This document shows positions 1 through 6,485 of a stretch of 7,961 nt of DNA, one piece after another. The stretch comes from Polynucleobacter sp. (lineage in GTDB: Bacteria > Pseudomonadota > Gammaproteobacteria > Burkholderiales > Burkholderiaceae). The stretch is taken from contig JALRCP010000055.1 in NCBI GenBank assembly GCA_023257325.1, forward strand, positions 1-7,961, in the 5' to 3' direction. Position 1 is the first letter of the stretch. Each line of letters opens with the position of its first letter. The position numbers and the translations under genes are program-made. Below the pieces are notes generated by a model. The model worked only from the letters and a program-made list of their open reading frames with translations, searched no databases and was not told the origin of the DNA.

Positions 1-2
1 AA

Positions 3-572
3 GAAGCGCCCCGACGACAAGAAAGAAGTGTTTGCCTACAGAATTGGCAAACGGGTATGCAAGCAACGATTGCAGCCATCATGCCCGGCTGTGAATTTGA
101 ATTGACCTTGCCAGAGGCTTATTTCACTAACTGTCGAGAGGCAGATCGAAAGATCAGGCCTCTGAGCATTTTGGCCGCGGTGAAATATTTAGAATCCGTT
201 TTAAGTATTGAGCCTGCCGGACTATCCTGCGTGGTGGCTGGATTTGGGGAAGAGCAATGCGATGAATATCGCATCGCCTTTGCTCAAAAAGGCTCTAAGG
301 AAATCATTTATGGTGTTGTTTGGCCTCTCTATGACAGAGAGTCAGTACCCAACGATGGTATCAACGACATTTCAGTTGAAGACAGCCCCATTCGAGAAAT
401 CTACGACACCATCAAAGCCGCTGGCATTGAAGATCAGTTCAGGCACTCTGAATTATTTAACCCTGAAATGTGCGAAGACTGTGGTGCAGCGATGTTTGTT
501 GATCGTGCGGGTGAAATTGTTCATGCTGAAATGCCGGACGACACCCCCAGTCAACAACCTTTGTTTCATTAA
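3..572 (+). CDS. DUF2863 family protein, C-terminal part (5' end outside window)
   Basis: The reading frame is open from the left edge, so the ATG at 57 is probably internal. About 189 residues are visible before the TAA at 570-572. The C-terminal half resembles DUF2863, an uncharacterised family I know from Burkholderiales. Recognisable blocks are MQATIAAIMPGCEFELTLP, the stretch ending YGVVWPLYDRE, and an acidic tail with a CxxC pair (CEDCGAA, cysteines at nt 471-473 and 480-482) followed by VHAEMPDDTP. There is no signal peptide or membrane segment in the visible part, so it is probably cytoplasmic. The CxxC could bind metal, but no second CxxC is visible here. Function is unknown. The stop codon overlaps that of the convergent SOUL gene. 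The family call is from memory of conserved blocks and is moderately sure; the truncation by the window edge is seen directly. Confidence 0.72.
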   Translation, partial: EAPRRQERSVCLQNWQTGMQATIAAIMPGCEFELTLPEAYFTNCREADRKIRPLSILAAVKYLESVLSIEPAGLSCVVAGFGEEQCDEYRIAFAQKGSKEIIYGVVWPLYDRESVPNDGINDISVEDSPIREIYDTIKAAGIEDQFRHSELFNPEMCEDCGAAMFVDRAGEIVHAEMPDDTPSQQPLFH

Positions 573-1234
573 TCCAACTTTAGCCAGATTTCATTTCTTC
601 GCCAAAATGGCAAGGTCCAGGGAGGGTTATAGCGTGAGAGTTGAGCGGGCCCTGAAGTTTTCCAAGCGTTTTTCTTGACCCACTCCTCTAATCTCTGAGT
701 TTGTAGGGCCATTTTTTCTTCGTCCACCCAACCACTGAAGGTCACAACCGCGACTTGCTGCGCAGGAATAGATCGAATGGTGATGTTCGCATTCTTAGGC
801 TTGGGTAAGGTTTCCATCGTGAATTTTTGAGGCATCACAAAAGCCAACTTCCATGTTTGCCCATTATTCTCTTTGGCCTTATTTTCTTCAATGGTAACCG
901 GAGCCGTCATCGCAATTTTGGTCGAGATATCTACCTCAAGAGTGACTGGAGCCGTCATGTCAATTTTTTCTGACTTCTTTTTAACAGGATCCTCGTTGTT
1001 GCCAAAAATGAAGTCGGCGACCTGGCGAAAGCCTTGATTCGAGGCCTCACTTAAGGTGCCTGTGACCTGAACCTCTGCAATGATCATCGCCTGATAGCGA
1101 CGAAGCTCAAAGTCGTCTTCTTTTTTGATGAGGTCAAAACGGGGTTCCTCAGTGGCCATGGCCACTCCCATTGAAAAGAAGACGCTCAGGCATGCAAGCA
1201 ATCGGATGGCAAACTGGGTCATGCGGATGCTCAC
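569..1234 (-). CDS. SOUL family heme-binding protein, exported
   Basis: This 221-residue protein has an N-terminal signal peptide: a basic start, a hydrophobic run at about 8-26, and a likely signal peptidase I site after AMA at 25-27. The mature part is a SOUL/HEBP domain with [14 protein letters not shown] near 42-55, two MTAPVT motifs (93-98 and 109-114), AFVMP at 131-135, and the typical end [14 protein letters not shown] at 202-215. SOUL proteins bind heme or porphyrin; the bacterial role is not settled, and here it would act in the periplasm. The chosen start is a GTG at 1234 that overlaps the TGA of yaaA (GTGA), with AAGAG just upstream at very short spacing. An ATG at 1222 (residue 5) is an alternative and leaves the signal peptide intact. 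It is second in a two-gene unit with yaaA, so translational coupling is likely. The family call is strong; ligand and role are inferred. Confidence 0.9.
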   Translation of the reverse strand: MSIRMTQFAIRLLACLSVFFSMGVAMATEEPRFDLIKKEDDFELRRYQAMIIAEVQVTGTLSEASNQGFRQVADFIFGNNEDPVKKKSEKIDMTAPVTLEVDISTKIAMTAPVTIEENKAKENNGQTWKLAFVMPQKFTMETLPKPKNANITIRSIPAQQVAVVTFSGWVDEEKMALQTQRLEEWVKKNAWKTSGPAQLSRYNPPWTLPFWRRNEIWLKLD

Positions 1235-2004
1235 TGCTCTTTTCTGCGAAAGACAGGTTTGTCATCGGTACTTTCTTTGGGCGCAAACTTGTAACCTTCT
1301 AAATCAAAGTCTTTTAAGTCAGCGACTTTGTCAATTTTGTTATCAATGATGAAGCGCGTCATCAAACCTCTGGCGCGCTTGGCGTAGAAGGAAATGATTT
1401 TGTACTTGCCCGCTTTTTCATCTTGAAACACTGGGGCAATGACTGGATGAGTCAATTTAGCCACTTTGACAGATTTGAAATATTCATCTGAGGCTAAGTT
1501 AATTAAGACCTTGGATGCATGCTGATCCAACTCTTCTTTTAAAGCCAAGCTGATTTTGTCTCCCCAAAAGGCATAGAGATCTTTTCCGCCCGCATTTTTA
1601 AAAGCGGTGCCCATTTCCAAGCGATACGGCTGCATCAAATCCAGTGGCTTTAACACGCCATATAAACCCGATAAGACTCGCACGTGCTTTTGGGCATAGT
1701 CCAAACCCTTTTGATTCAGGGAAGTGGCATTCAGACCTTCATACACATCGCCATTAAATGCCAAGATGGCTTGCTTACTATTTTTGGGGGTGAACTTTTT
1801 AGACCACTCCCCAAAACGGGCCACGTTCAAGGCGGCCAACTTATCTGACAAATCCATGAGTTGCGCCACTTCTTGCAGTGATAATTTCTTTAAGTCAGCG
1901 ATGAGTTGGGCCGACTCAGGGATAAAAATAGGCAAGGTATGCTTATCAGTGGTGGGTGGATTGTCATAATCCAAACTTTTAGCAGGCGAGAGTACGATCA
2001 ACAT
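1231..2004 (-). CDS. yaaA: Peroxide stress protein YaaA (UPF0246/DUF328)
   Basis: This 257-residue protein matches YaaA over its full length (the E. coli protein is about 258 residues). It begins with [13 protein letters not shown] and carries the conserved blocks FNGDVYEGL (83-91), [20 protein letters not shown] (111-130), LYAFWGDKI (143-151) and [12 protein letters not shown] (168-179). In E. coli, YaaA is induced by OxyR and lowers free intracellular iron during hydrogen peroxide stress, limiting Fenton damage; family members have a DNA-binding fold. It is cytoplasmic, with no signal peptide or membrane segment. It is the first gene of a leftward pair with the SOUL heme-binding gene (4-base overlap). 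No good Shine-Dalgarno sequence precedes the ATG at 2004. The gene is divergent from an aminotransferase whose start is only 19 bases away, so its promoter must lie within or next to that gene's first codons. I cannot identify an OxyR site by eye. Confidence 0.95.
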   Translation of the reverse strand: MLIVLSPAKSLDYDNPPTTDKHTLPIFIPESAQLIADLKKLSLQEVAQLMDLSDKLAALNVARFGEWSKKFTPKNSKQAILAFNGDVYEGLNATSLNQKGLDYAQKHVRVLSGLYGVLKPLDLMQPYRLEMGTAFKNAGGKDLYAFWGDKISLALKEELDQHASKVLINLASDEYFKSVKVAKLTHPVIAPVFQDEKAGKYKIISFYAKRARGLMTRFIIDNKIDKVADLKDFDLEGYKFAPKESTDDKPVFRRKEQ

Positions 2005-2009
2005 GGCAG

Positions 2010-2015
2010 AATAAT
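2010..2015 (+). promoter_or_regulatory. Candidate -10 element for the aminotransferase gene
   Basis: AATAAT matches the sigma-70 -10 consensus at five of six positions and ends eight bases before the ATG at 2024. If it is used, transcription would begin at or within a base or two of the start codon, giving a leaderless mRNA; this fits the absence of a Shine-Dalgarno sequence. There is no recognisable -35 hexamer at 16-18 bases, so a promoter further upstream inside yaaA is equally possible. Confidence 0.22.
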
Positions 2016-2023
2016 CAAAATCA

Positions 2024-3232
2024 ATGAATCTAAATCATACTGCTTTGAGACAAATACCGCTTCCCTCTCGTTTACCCAAAGTGGGTACGACTATTTTTAC
2101 TGTGATGTCGGCCTTGGCCAATGAATGTCAAGCCATTAATTTGGGTCAAGGCTTTCCAGATTTTGATTGTGACCCTGCTTTACCCAAGGCGGTGTATGAC
2201 GCCATGCAAACCGGTCACAATCAATATCCACCGATGGCAGGCATTGCCCCACTTCGCCAAGCCATCAGTGAAAAAGTCTTGGCTCTCTACGGACATCATT
2301 ACAACCCTGACACTGAAATCACCATCACTGCTGGGGGTACTCAAGGTATCTTTACGGTCATTGCTTGCGCCATTGGTCCAGGCGATGAAGTCATTGTGAT
2401 TGAACCCGTCTATGACTCTTATGTGCCATCCATAGACACTGTGGGTGGCATCGCTGTACCGGTTCAACTCGAGGTTCTTAGGAATGAAGCGGGTCAAGTC
2501 AGTGGCTACGCCATTCCGTGGGAGGCCATCGCCAAAGCCATCACCCCCCGCACCAAGATGATCATGATTAACTCGCCTCATAATCCAACGGGGATGGTCT
2601 GGCAAGCGAGCGACTTGGATCGTTTGGCTCATTTGGTAAGAGATACCGATATATTGATTTGTAGCGATGAGGTCTACGAACACATGGTGTATGACGGCCA
2701 ATCACATCAAAGTGTGGCCCGTCACCCTGAACTGGCTTCTCGCAGTTTTGTTATTTCTAGCTTTGGCAAAACCTATCACGTCACCGGTTGGAAAATCGGC
2801 TATGTGGCTGCCCCCGCTCACCTGACTGCTGAATTTAGAAAAGTGCATCAGTTCAATGTGTTTACAGTGAACACTCCCGTTCAGTATGGTCTGAGTGAGT
2901 ACTTAAAAAACCCTGAACCTTATCTATCCCTAGCCACTTTTTATCAAAAGAAACGTGATTATTTGAGAGCAGGTTTGAGTAACACTCGGTTTCAGTTACT
3001 GCCCTCTCCAGGCACCTATTTTCAGTGTGTTGATTACACCCAACTGGGTATTCCAGAAGCTTTAATGAATGGGGTTGATTTTTGCCAGTGGCTCACCAGA
3101 AATATCGGCGTGGCGGCCATCCCAGTATCTGCTTTTTATGGCACCCCGGTTGAGTCGGGTGTGATTCGTTTTTGCTTTGCCAAGCAAGAAAAAACACTGG
3201 CTGAAGCATTAACTCGTTTGCAACGTATTTAA
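2024..3232 (+). CDS. YbdL-type PLP-dependent aminotransferase (methionine/kynurenine transaminase-like)
   Basis: This 402-residue class I/II aminotransferase (fold type I) resembles E. coli YbdL, a methionine aminotransferase, along its whole length. Shared blocks include [16 protein letters not shown] (17-32), [10 protein letters not shown] (39-48), SPHNPTG (184-190), SDEVYEH (214-220), [16 protein letters not shown] (245-260) and IRFCFAK (381-387). K249 is the expected Schiff-base lysine, N187 and D215 contact the cofactor, and R382 binds the substrate carboxylate. It would transfer the amino group of methionine or an aromatic amino acid or kynurenine to a 2-oxo acid in the cytoplasm, perhaps serving methionine salvage; the exact substrate cannot be read from sequence. 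The ATG at 2024 is the first in-frame start after the TAA at 2012-2014, and no Shine-Dalgarno sequence precedes it. The GST gene follows after 20 bases, probably in the same operon. Confidence 0.92.
   Translation: MNLNHTALRQIPLPSRLPKVGTTIFTVMSALANECQAINLGQGFPDFDCDPALPKAVYDAMQTGHNQYPPMAGIAPLRQAISEKVLALYGHHYNPDTEITITAGGTQGIFTVIACAIGPGDEVIVIEPVYDSYVPSIDTVGGIAVPVQLEVLRNEAGQVSGYAIPWEAIAKAITPRTKMIMINSPHNPTGMVWQASDLDRLAHLVRDTDILICSDEVYEHMVYDGQSHQSVARHPELASRSFVISSFGKTYHVTGWKIGYVAAPAHLTAEFRKVHQFNVFTVNTPVQYGLSEYLKNPEPYLSLATFYQKKRDYLRAGLSNTRFQLLPSPGTYFQCVDYTQLGIPEALMNGVDFCQWLTRNIGVAAIPVSAFYGTPVESGVIRFCFAKQEKTLAEALTRLQRI
2034..2039 (-). promoter_or_regulatory. Candidate -10 element for yaaA
   Basis: Read on the minus strand, these bases are TATGAT, five of six matching the sigma-70 -10 consensus. 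They lie about 30 bases upstream of the yaaA ATG, which would give a leader of roughly 20-25 bases. No convincing -35 hexamer sits at normal spacing. The element falls within codons 4-6 of the divergent aminotransferase gene. This is a pattern match by eye only. Confidence 0.3.
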
Positions 3233-3252
3233 AACTATTTAAAGGAAGACTC

Positions 3253-3975
3253 ATGACGAAGAAACAAGGCATGATTGATATTTACAGTTGGGCCACTCCG
3301 AACGGCCATAAAGTTCATATCATGATGGAAGAATGCGGCTATCGCTTAGGCAAAGATTGGCTGGCCCATCCTGTGGATATTGGTGCAGGCGATCAATTTA
3401 AAAAAGAATTTTTAGCGATCAGCCCCAACAATAAAATTCCTGCCATGGTTGACCCCAATGGTCCAGATGGAAAACCCATCGCCTTGTTTGAGTCCGGTGC
3501 GATTCTGTTGTACTTAGCAAGCAAGACAGGAAAGTTTTTACCCAAAACAGATCGGGCCAAATTTGAGGTCATGCAGTGGCTAATGTTTCAGATGGGGGGC
3601 GTAGGTCCCATGTTAGGTCAGACACATCACTTCAGAATTTACGCGCCTGAAAAAGTGCCATACGCCATCAACCGTTACACCAATGAAACTCGCAGACTCT
3701 ACGGCGTGATGGATCGTGAATTAGCCAAGAAACCCTTTATTGCTGGCAAGGAATACAGCATTGCCGACATCGCCATATTTCCATGGACACGCTCGTGGAA
3801 AAACCAAGGCATCACTCTAGAAGAATTTCCGAATGTATTGCGTTGGCATGAAACGATTGCCAAGCGGCCTGCCGTGCAACGAGGCGTTGAGGTTCTGACC
3901 TCTTTGCGAAAGCCTTTGATTGACGATAAGGCCAGAGAAGTTTTGTACGGAAAAACTCAGTACAAAAAACGCTAA
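3253..3975 (+). CDS. Glutathione S-transferase, YfcG/YghU (nu-class) type
   Basis: This 240-residue cytoplasmic protein has a thioredoxin-like N-terminal domain and an all-helical C-terminal GST domain. It is close to E. coli YfcG (about 215 residues) and to YghU. Diagnostic blocks are YSWATPNGHK (11-20, with T15 and N17 expected to contact glutathione), FLAISPNNKIPAMVDP (53-68, cis-proline P63), FESGAILLYL (79-88, with E80 and S81 binding the gamma-glutamyl end), GGVGPMLGQTHHF (115-127) and YSIADIAIFPW (168-178). Nu-class enzymes bind glutathione or glutathione disulfide and show disulfide-bond reductase activity rather than classical conjugation. The protein is somewhat longer than YfcG at both ends. 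A clear Shine-Dalgarno AAGGAAG lies just before the ATG at 3253. It sits 20 bases after the aminotransferase gene and is probably cotranscribed with it. A shared pathway with that gene is not evident from sequence. Confidence 0.92.
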   Translation: MTKKQGMIDIYSWATPNGHKVHIMMEECGYRLGKDWLAHPVDIGAGDQFKKEFLAISPNNKIPAMVDPNGPDGKPIALFESGAILLYLASKTGKFLPKTDRAKFEVMQWLMFQMGGVGPMLGQTHHFRIYAPEKVPYAINRYTNETRRLYGVMDRELAKKPFIAGKEYSIADIAIFPWTRSWKNQGITLEEFPNVLRWHETIAKRPAVQRGVEVLTSLRKPLIDDKAREVLYGKTQYKKR

Positions 3976-3989
3976 AGAACTTTCTTTAG
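3964..3989 (-). terminator. Probable intrinsic terminator of the purU-dedA transcript
   Basis: CTAAAGAA and TTCTTTAG form a perfect inverted repeat (3972-3979 and 3982-3989), giving a 7-bp stem with a four-base loop. Read on the minus strand, the stem is followed after CG by six consecutive T (complement of AAAAAA at 3964-3969). It lies 14 bases beyond the dedA stop, the expected place. The stem has only two GC pairs, so it may be weak. On the plus strand no T-run follows, so it should serve the leftward transcript only. The hairpin covers the stop codon of the convergent GST gene. Confidence 0.55.
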
Positions 3990-4002
3990 AAATCTTGAGA
4001 AA

Positions 4003-4650
4003 TTACGAGCGCTTGAGCTTTTGTACAAGCGCTTGTAAAAACACCCACAGCGCTGGCAAGCCTGGGATGATGATCATGGCCAAGGCTACCAATGAAAAAT
4101 TGGCCTTGACCCACGGGTGTTCACCAATCATATAACCCAAGGTGGTCAAGCTACCGACCCAGAGAATACCCCCCGCCACGTTGTAAGTGGCAAATTTGGC
4201 ATAAGACATTTGCGCAGCCCCAGCGATGAATGGCGCAAAGGTTCGAATGAAGGGCATGAAGCGACCCACCACAATGGTGATGGGTCCATGCTTTTCATAA
4301 AAGGCATGGGTTTTATCAAATGCTTCTTTGTTAAACCAACGTGAATTCTCCCAACCAAATACTTTGGGACCAAACCACCTGCCAATGGAATAGTTCACAG
4401 CATCCCCCGCAATGGCAGCGATGATGAGCAAAATTAATAGCAAGGGTAGACTCATGCCACCCACAGCCGCGATGGCTCCAGCGACAAACAAGAGTGAATC
4501 GCCGGGTAGAAATGGCATGACCACCACGCCAGTCTCAATGAAGATGATGGCAAACAGTAAAACGTAGACCCAAGGTCCCCATTGATCAACCACGGTCACC
4601 AGATGCTTGTCTAAATGTAAAAAAATATCAATGAGACCCGCAAAATCCAT
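4003..4650 (-). CDS. dedA: DedA family inner-membrane protein (VTT/SNARE-associated domain)
   Basis: This 215-residue multi-spanning membrane protein is close to E. coli DedA itself, for example LHLDKHLV near the start, FIETGVVVMPFLPGDSLLFV (37-56), IAAIAGDAVNYSIGRWFG (77-94), FYEKHG (117-122) and GRFMPFIRTFAPFIAG (129-144). The charged residues known to be essential in the paralogue YqjA (E39, D51, R130, R136) occur at exactly the same numbers when the start is ATG at 4650. The family acts in envelope homeostasis, membrane potential and lipid (undecaprenyl phosphate or phospholipid) translocation; the substrate of this member is not known. The frame stays open to an ATG at 4734, but that would add 28 residues inside purU. 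ATG 4650 shares one base with the purU stop (TAATG), so translation is probably coupled. A terminator-like hairpin follows. Confidence 0.93.
   Translation of the reverse strand: MDFAGLIDIFLHLDKHLVTVVDQWGPWVYVLLFAIIFIETGVVVMPFLPGDSLLFVAGAIAAVGGMSLPLLLILLIIAAIAGDAVNYSIGRWFGPKVFGWENSRWFNKEAFDKTHAFYEKHGPITIVVGRFMPFIRTFAPFIAGAAQMSYAKFATYNVAGGILWVGSLTTLGYMIGEHPWVKANFSLVALAMIIIPGLPALWVFLQALVQKLKRS
4006..4035. repeat. Inverted repeat over the 3' end of dedA
   Basis: The arms CGAGCGCTTG (4006-4015) and CAAGCGCTTG (4026-4035) pair over ten positions with one G-U, around a 10-base loop. The right arm is itself a perfect palindrome, and AGCGCTTG occurs directly in both arms. It encodes the last residues of DedA and its stop codon. 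Neither strand has a proper T-run afterwards, so it is a poor intrinsic terminator. It could protect the mRNA 3' end or be a by-product of coding. Confidence 0.4.
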
Positions 4651-5531
4651 TACTGAAAGACCACCGTACTTTGACCGTTCAATAAAATCCGATGCTCTGC
4701 ATGCCAACGCACCGCTCGCGAGAGAGCCATGCACTCAACATCGCGTCCGACCGCTGCCAATTGATCAGGATCCATGGCGTGATCTACACGCTCTACGCCC
4801 TGCTCAATGATGGGGCCTTCGTCCAAATCGGTGGTGACGTAATGAGCTGTTGCACCAATCAGTTTGACGCCCCGTTGATGAGCTTGCCAGTAAGGTTTCG
4901 CGCCTTTAAAGCTGGGTAAGAAAGAGTGATGAATATTGATCGCCTTGCCCGATAATTGTTGACAAACTTTAGGCGACAAAATCTGCATGTACCTCGCCAA
5001 AACGACCAAGTCAATTTTTTCTTGATCAATCAGTTTTAATAATTGTTCTTCTTGGTCTTCCTTACGCACATCGTTGGCACTGCTCACCGGCATGTAATGG
5101 AATGGAATCTTGTAACTGTGGGCCAAAGCTTCAAAATCGGGATGATTAGACACAATGCCAGCAATCTCAATCGGTAAATAACCACTGTGCGTTCTGAACA
5201 AAAGATCGTTCAAGCAGTGGCCCAATTTAGAGACCATGATCAAAACCTTTGGCTTGGCAGCGGCATCGAATAGCTCCCAATCCATTTCAAAGGTTTTTCC
5301 AATGGTTTGAAACGCATTTTTCAGATGGTTTAAGTCAAGCTCTTGAGTTGTTTTAGCAAAGTGGACGCGCATGAAAAAACGACTGGTGAATGTGTCGCTA
5401 AACTGGGCCGAATCTAAAATATTGGCGGTTTGACTAAACAGGAAATGACTGACCGCATGGACAATGCCAGGCCGATCAGGACAAGAAATTTTAAGTATGA
5501 AACCTTGTGTAGACATGCCCGTATTATCCAT
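4650..5531 (-). CDS. purU: Formyltetrahydrofolate deformylase (10-formyl-THF hydrolase) PurU
   Basis: This 293-residue protein has two domains: an N-terminal ACT domain (about 9-88, with SCPDRPGIVHAVSHFL at 16-31) and a C-terminal formyltransferase-fold catalytic domain. The latter carries VSKLGHCLNDLL (100-111), ARYMQILSP (179-187), INIHHSFLPSFKGAKPY (198-214) and DLDEGPIIEQ (235-244). N199, H201 and D237 are the expected catalytic triad. It hydrolyses 10-formyl-THF to formate and THF in the cytoplasm, balancing one-carbon pools; in E. coli it supplies formate to PurT and is regulated by methionine and glycine through the ACT region. The usual family length is about 280-290 residues. The start could be ATG 5531 or ATG 5516 (residue 6); neither has a strong Shine-Dalgarno sequence. 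It is the first gene of a leftward pair with dedA (TAATG junction), and no functional link between the two is evident. Confidence 0.96.
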   Translation of the reverse strand: MDNTGMSTQGFILKISCPDRPGIVHAVSHFLFSQTANILDSAQFSDTFTSRFFMRVHFAKTTQELDLNHLKNAFQTIGKTFEMDWELFDAAAKPKVLIMVSKLGHCLNDLLFRTHSGYLPIEIAGIVSNHPDFEALAHSYKIPFHYMPVSSANDVRKEDQEEQLLKLIDQEKIDLVVLARYMQILSPKVCQQLSGKAINIHHSFLPSFKGAKPYWQAHQRGVKLIGATAHYVTTDLDEGPIIEQGVERVDHAMDPDQLAAVGRDVECMALSRAVRWHAEHRILLNGQSTVVFQ

Positions 5532-5575
5532 TAAGAGTCACTAAAAACTAAAAAAGTTCTAGAAATTGTCAGAGG

Positions 5576-5593
5576 AAGCTTAAACTTAAGCTT
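5576..5593. promoter_or_regulatory. Perfect inverted repeat in the purU / 3HB-CoA dehydrogenase divergent region; candidate operator
   Basis: AAGCTTAAACTTAAGCTT is an exact inverted repeat: eight-base arms (5576-5583 and 5586-5593) around AC. It lies in the 88-base gap between divergent starts, 26 bases before the dehydrogenase ATG and about 38-45 bases upstream of purU. The size and symmetry suit a dimeric regulator such as a TetR- or GntR-type acyl-CoA responsive repressor, but the protein is unknown. A TTGTCA at 5566-5571 overlaps the left flank and could be a -35 for the rightward gene; no clear -10 follows at standard spacing. An 8-base palindrome TTCTAGAA also lies at 5557-5564. Confidence 0.42.
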
Positions 5594-5619
5594 TTGGTAC
5601 TAAATATGAAGGTCAAGTG

Positions 5620-6471
5620 ATGAGTATTCAGTCTGTAGGCATTATTGGCGCTGGCACCATGGGCAATGGCATTGCTCAGGCGTGCGCTGTTTCTGGCTTG
5701 AATGTGGTGATGGTTGACATCAGCGATGCGGCGGTCCAAAAAGGTTTGGCCACCATCTCCAGCAGTCTTGACCGTCTCATTAAAAAAGAAAAAATGACCG
5801 AAGCTGAAAAATCAGCGGCCTTGGGTCGCATCAAAACCAGCACTCAATATCAAGATTTTCAGAGTACGCAAATGGTCATTGAAGCGGCCACTGAAAATTA
5901 TGAACTGAAGCTCAAAATCTTGAAGCAACTCGACGGCATTGTCAGTAAAGACACGATCATTGCTTCTAACACCTCATCCATCTCCATCACTCAAATGGCA
6001 GCCGAAGTCAGCCAGCCTGAGCGCTTTATTGGGATGCACTTCTTTAACCCTGTGCCGATGATGGCTTTGGTAGAGATCATTCGTGGACTTCAAACCAGTG
6101 ATGCCACTCATGCCTTGGTTCAAGACATGGCCAAGGCTTTGGGCAAAGAACCGATTACCGTGAAGAATGCCCCAGGATTTGTGGTGAACCGTATTTTGGT
6201 GCCGATGATCAATGAAGCATTTTTTGTATTGGCCGAAGGTTTGGCCACACCTGAAGACATTGATGCCGGCATGAAATTGGGTTGCAATCATCCGATTGGG
6301 CCCTTGGCTTTGGCGGACATGATTGGCTTAGATACTTGCCTGGCGATCATGGAAGTCTATTTTGATAATTTCAATGATTCTAAATACCGCCCCTGCCCAC
6401 TCCTTCGTGAAATGGTGGCAGCCGGCTACTTAGGTCGTAAATCAGGTCGTGGCGTTTATAGTTACTCTTAA
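5620..6471 (+). CDS. 3-hydroxybutyryl-CoA dehydrogenase, NAD(P)-dependent
   Basis: This 283-residue short-form 3-hydroxyacyl-CoA dehydrogenase has an N-terminal Rossmann domain (GIIGAGTMG at 7-15, with D33 positioned for the NAD ribose) and a C-terminal helical dimerisation domain (from about 185 to GRKSGRGVYSY). S119, H140 (in HFFNPVP), E152 and N190 match the active-site set S137/H158/E170/N208 of human mitochondrial HAD with a constant offset of 18. It interconverts acetoacetyl-CoA and (S)-3-hydroxybutyryl-CoA, in butyrate or short-chain fatty-acid metabolism; this is not the (R)-specific PhaB enzyme of PHB synthesis. Names used for relatives are hbd, paaH and fadB2, and I cannot choose between them. 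ATG 5620 is preferred over the adjacent GTG 5617 because AAGG at 5609-5612 then has seven-base spacing. Divergent from purU; the DUF3429 gene follows 14 bases later. Confidence 0.94.
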   Translation: MSIQSVGIIGAGTMGNGIAQACAVSGLNVVMVDISDAAVQKGLATISSSLDRLIKKEKMTEAEKSAALGRIKTSTQYQDFQSTQMVIEAATENYELKLKILKQLDGIVSKDTIIASNTSSISITQMAAEVSQPERFIGMHFFNPVPMMALVEIIRGLQTSDATHALVQDMAKALGKEPITVKNAPGFVVNRILVPMINEAFFVLAEGLATPEDIDAGMKLGCNHPIGPLALADMIGLDTCLAIMEVYFDNFNDSKYRPCPLLREMVAAGYLGRKSGRGVYSYS

Positions 6472-6485
6472 AGAAAAATATCTTT

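Noticed and set aside
208..678. 156-codon open frame on the plus strand overlapping the DUF2863 gene end and the SOUL gene end
   Set aside because: It overlaps two recognisable genes in other frames and its translation resembles no family; it is a shadow frame.
1190..1201. Lipobox-like LLAC at residues 12-15 of the SOUL protein
   Set aside because: The hydrophobic run continues for about ten residues past the cysteine and ends in a good AMA signal peptidase I site, so an ordinary secreted form is more likely than a lipoprotein.
2180..2701. 173-codon open frame antisense to the aminotransferase
   Set aside because: It lies entirely opposite a conserved, full-length enzyme gene, has no ribosome site, and has no recognisable motif.
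4651..4734. N-terminal extension of DedA by 28 residues to an ATG at 4734
   Set aside because: The extension lies wholly inside purU, has no hydrophobic or family-like sequence, and would shift the essential E39/D51/R130/R136 numbering. The ATG at 4650 in a TAATG junction fits the family.
5617..5619. GTG start for 3HB-CoA dehydrogenase
   Set aside because: The next codon is ATG and has better spacing from the AAGG ribosome site.
5974..6291. 105-codon open frame antisense to the 3HB-CoA dehydrogenase
   Set aside because: It is fully within a strongly supported coding region and has no family-like sequence.
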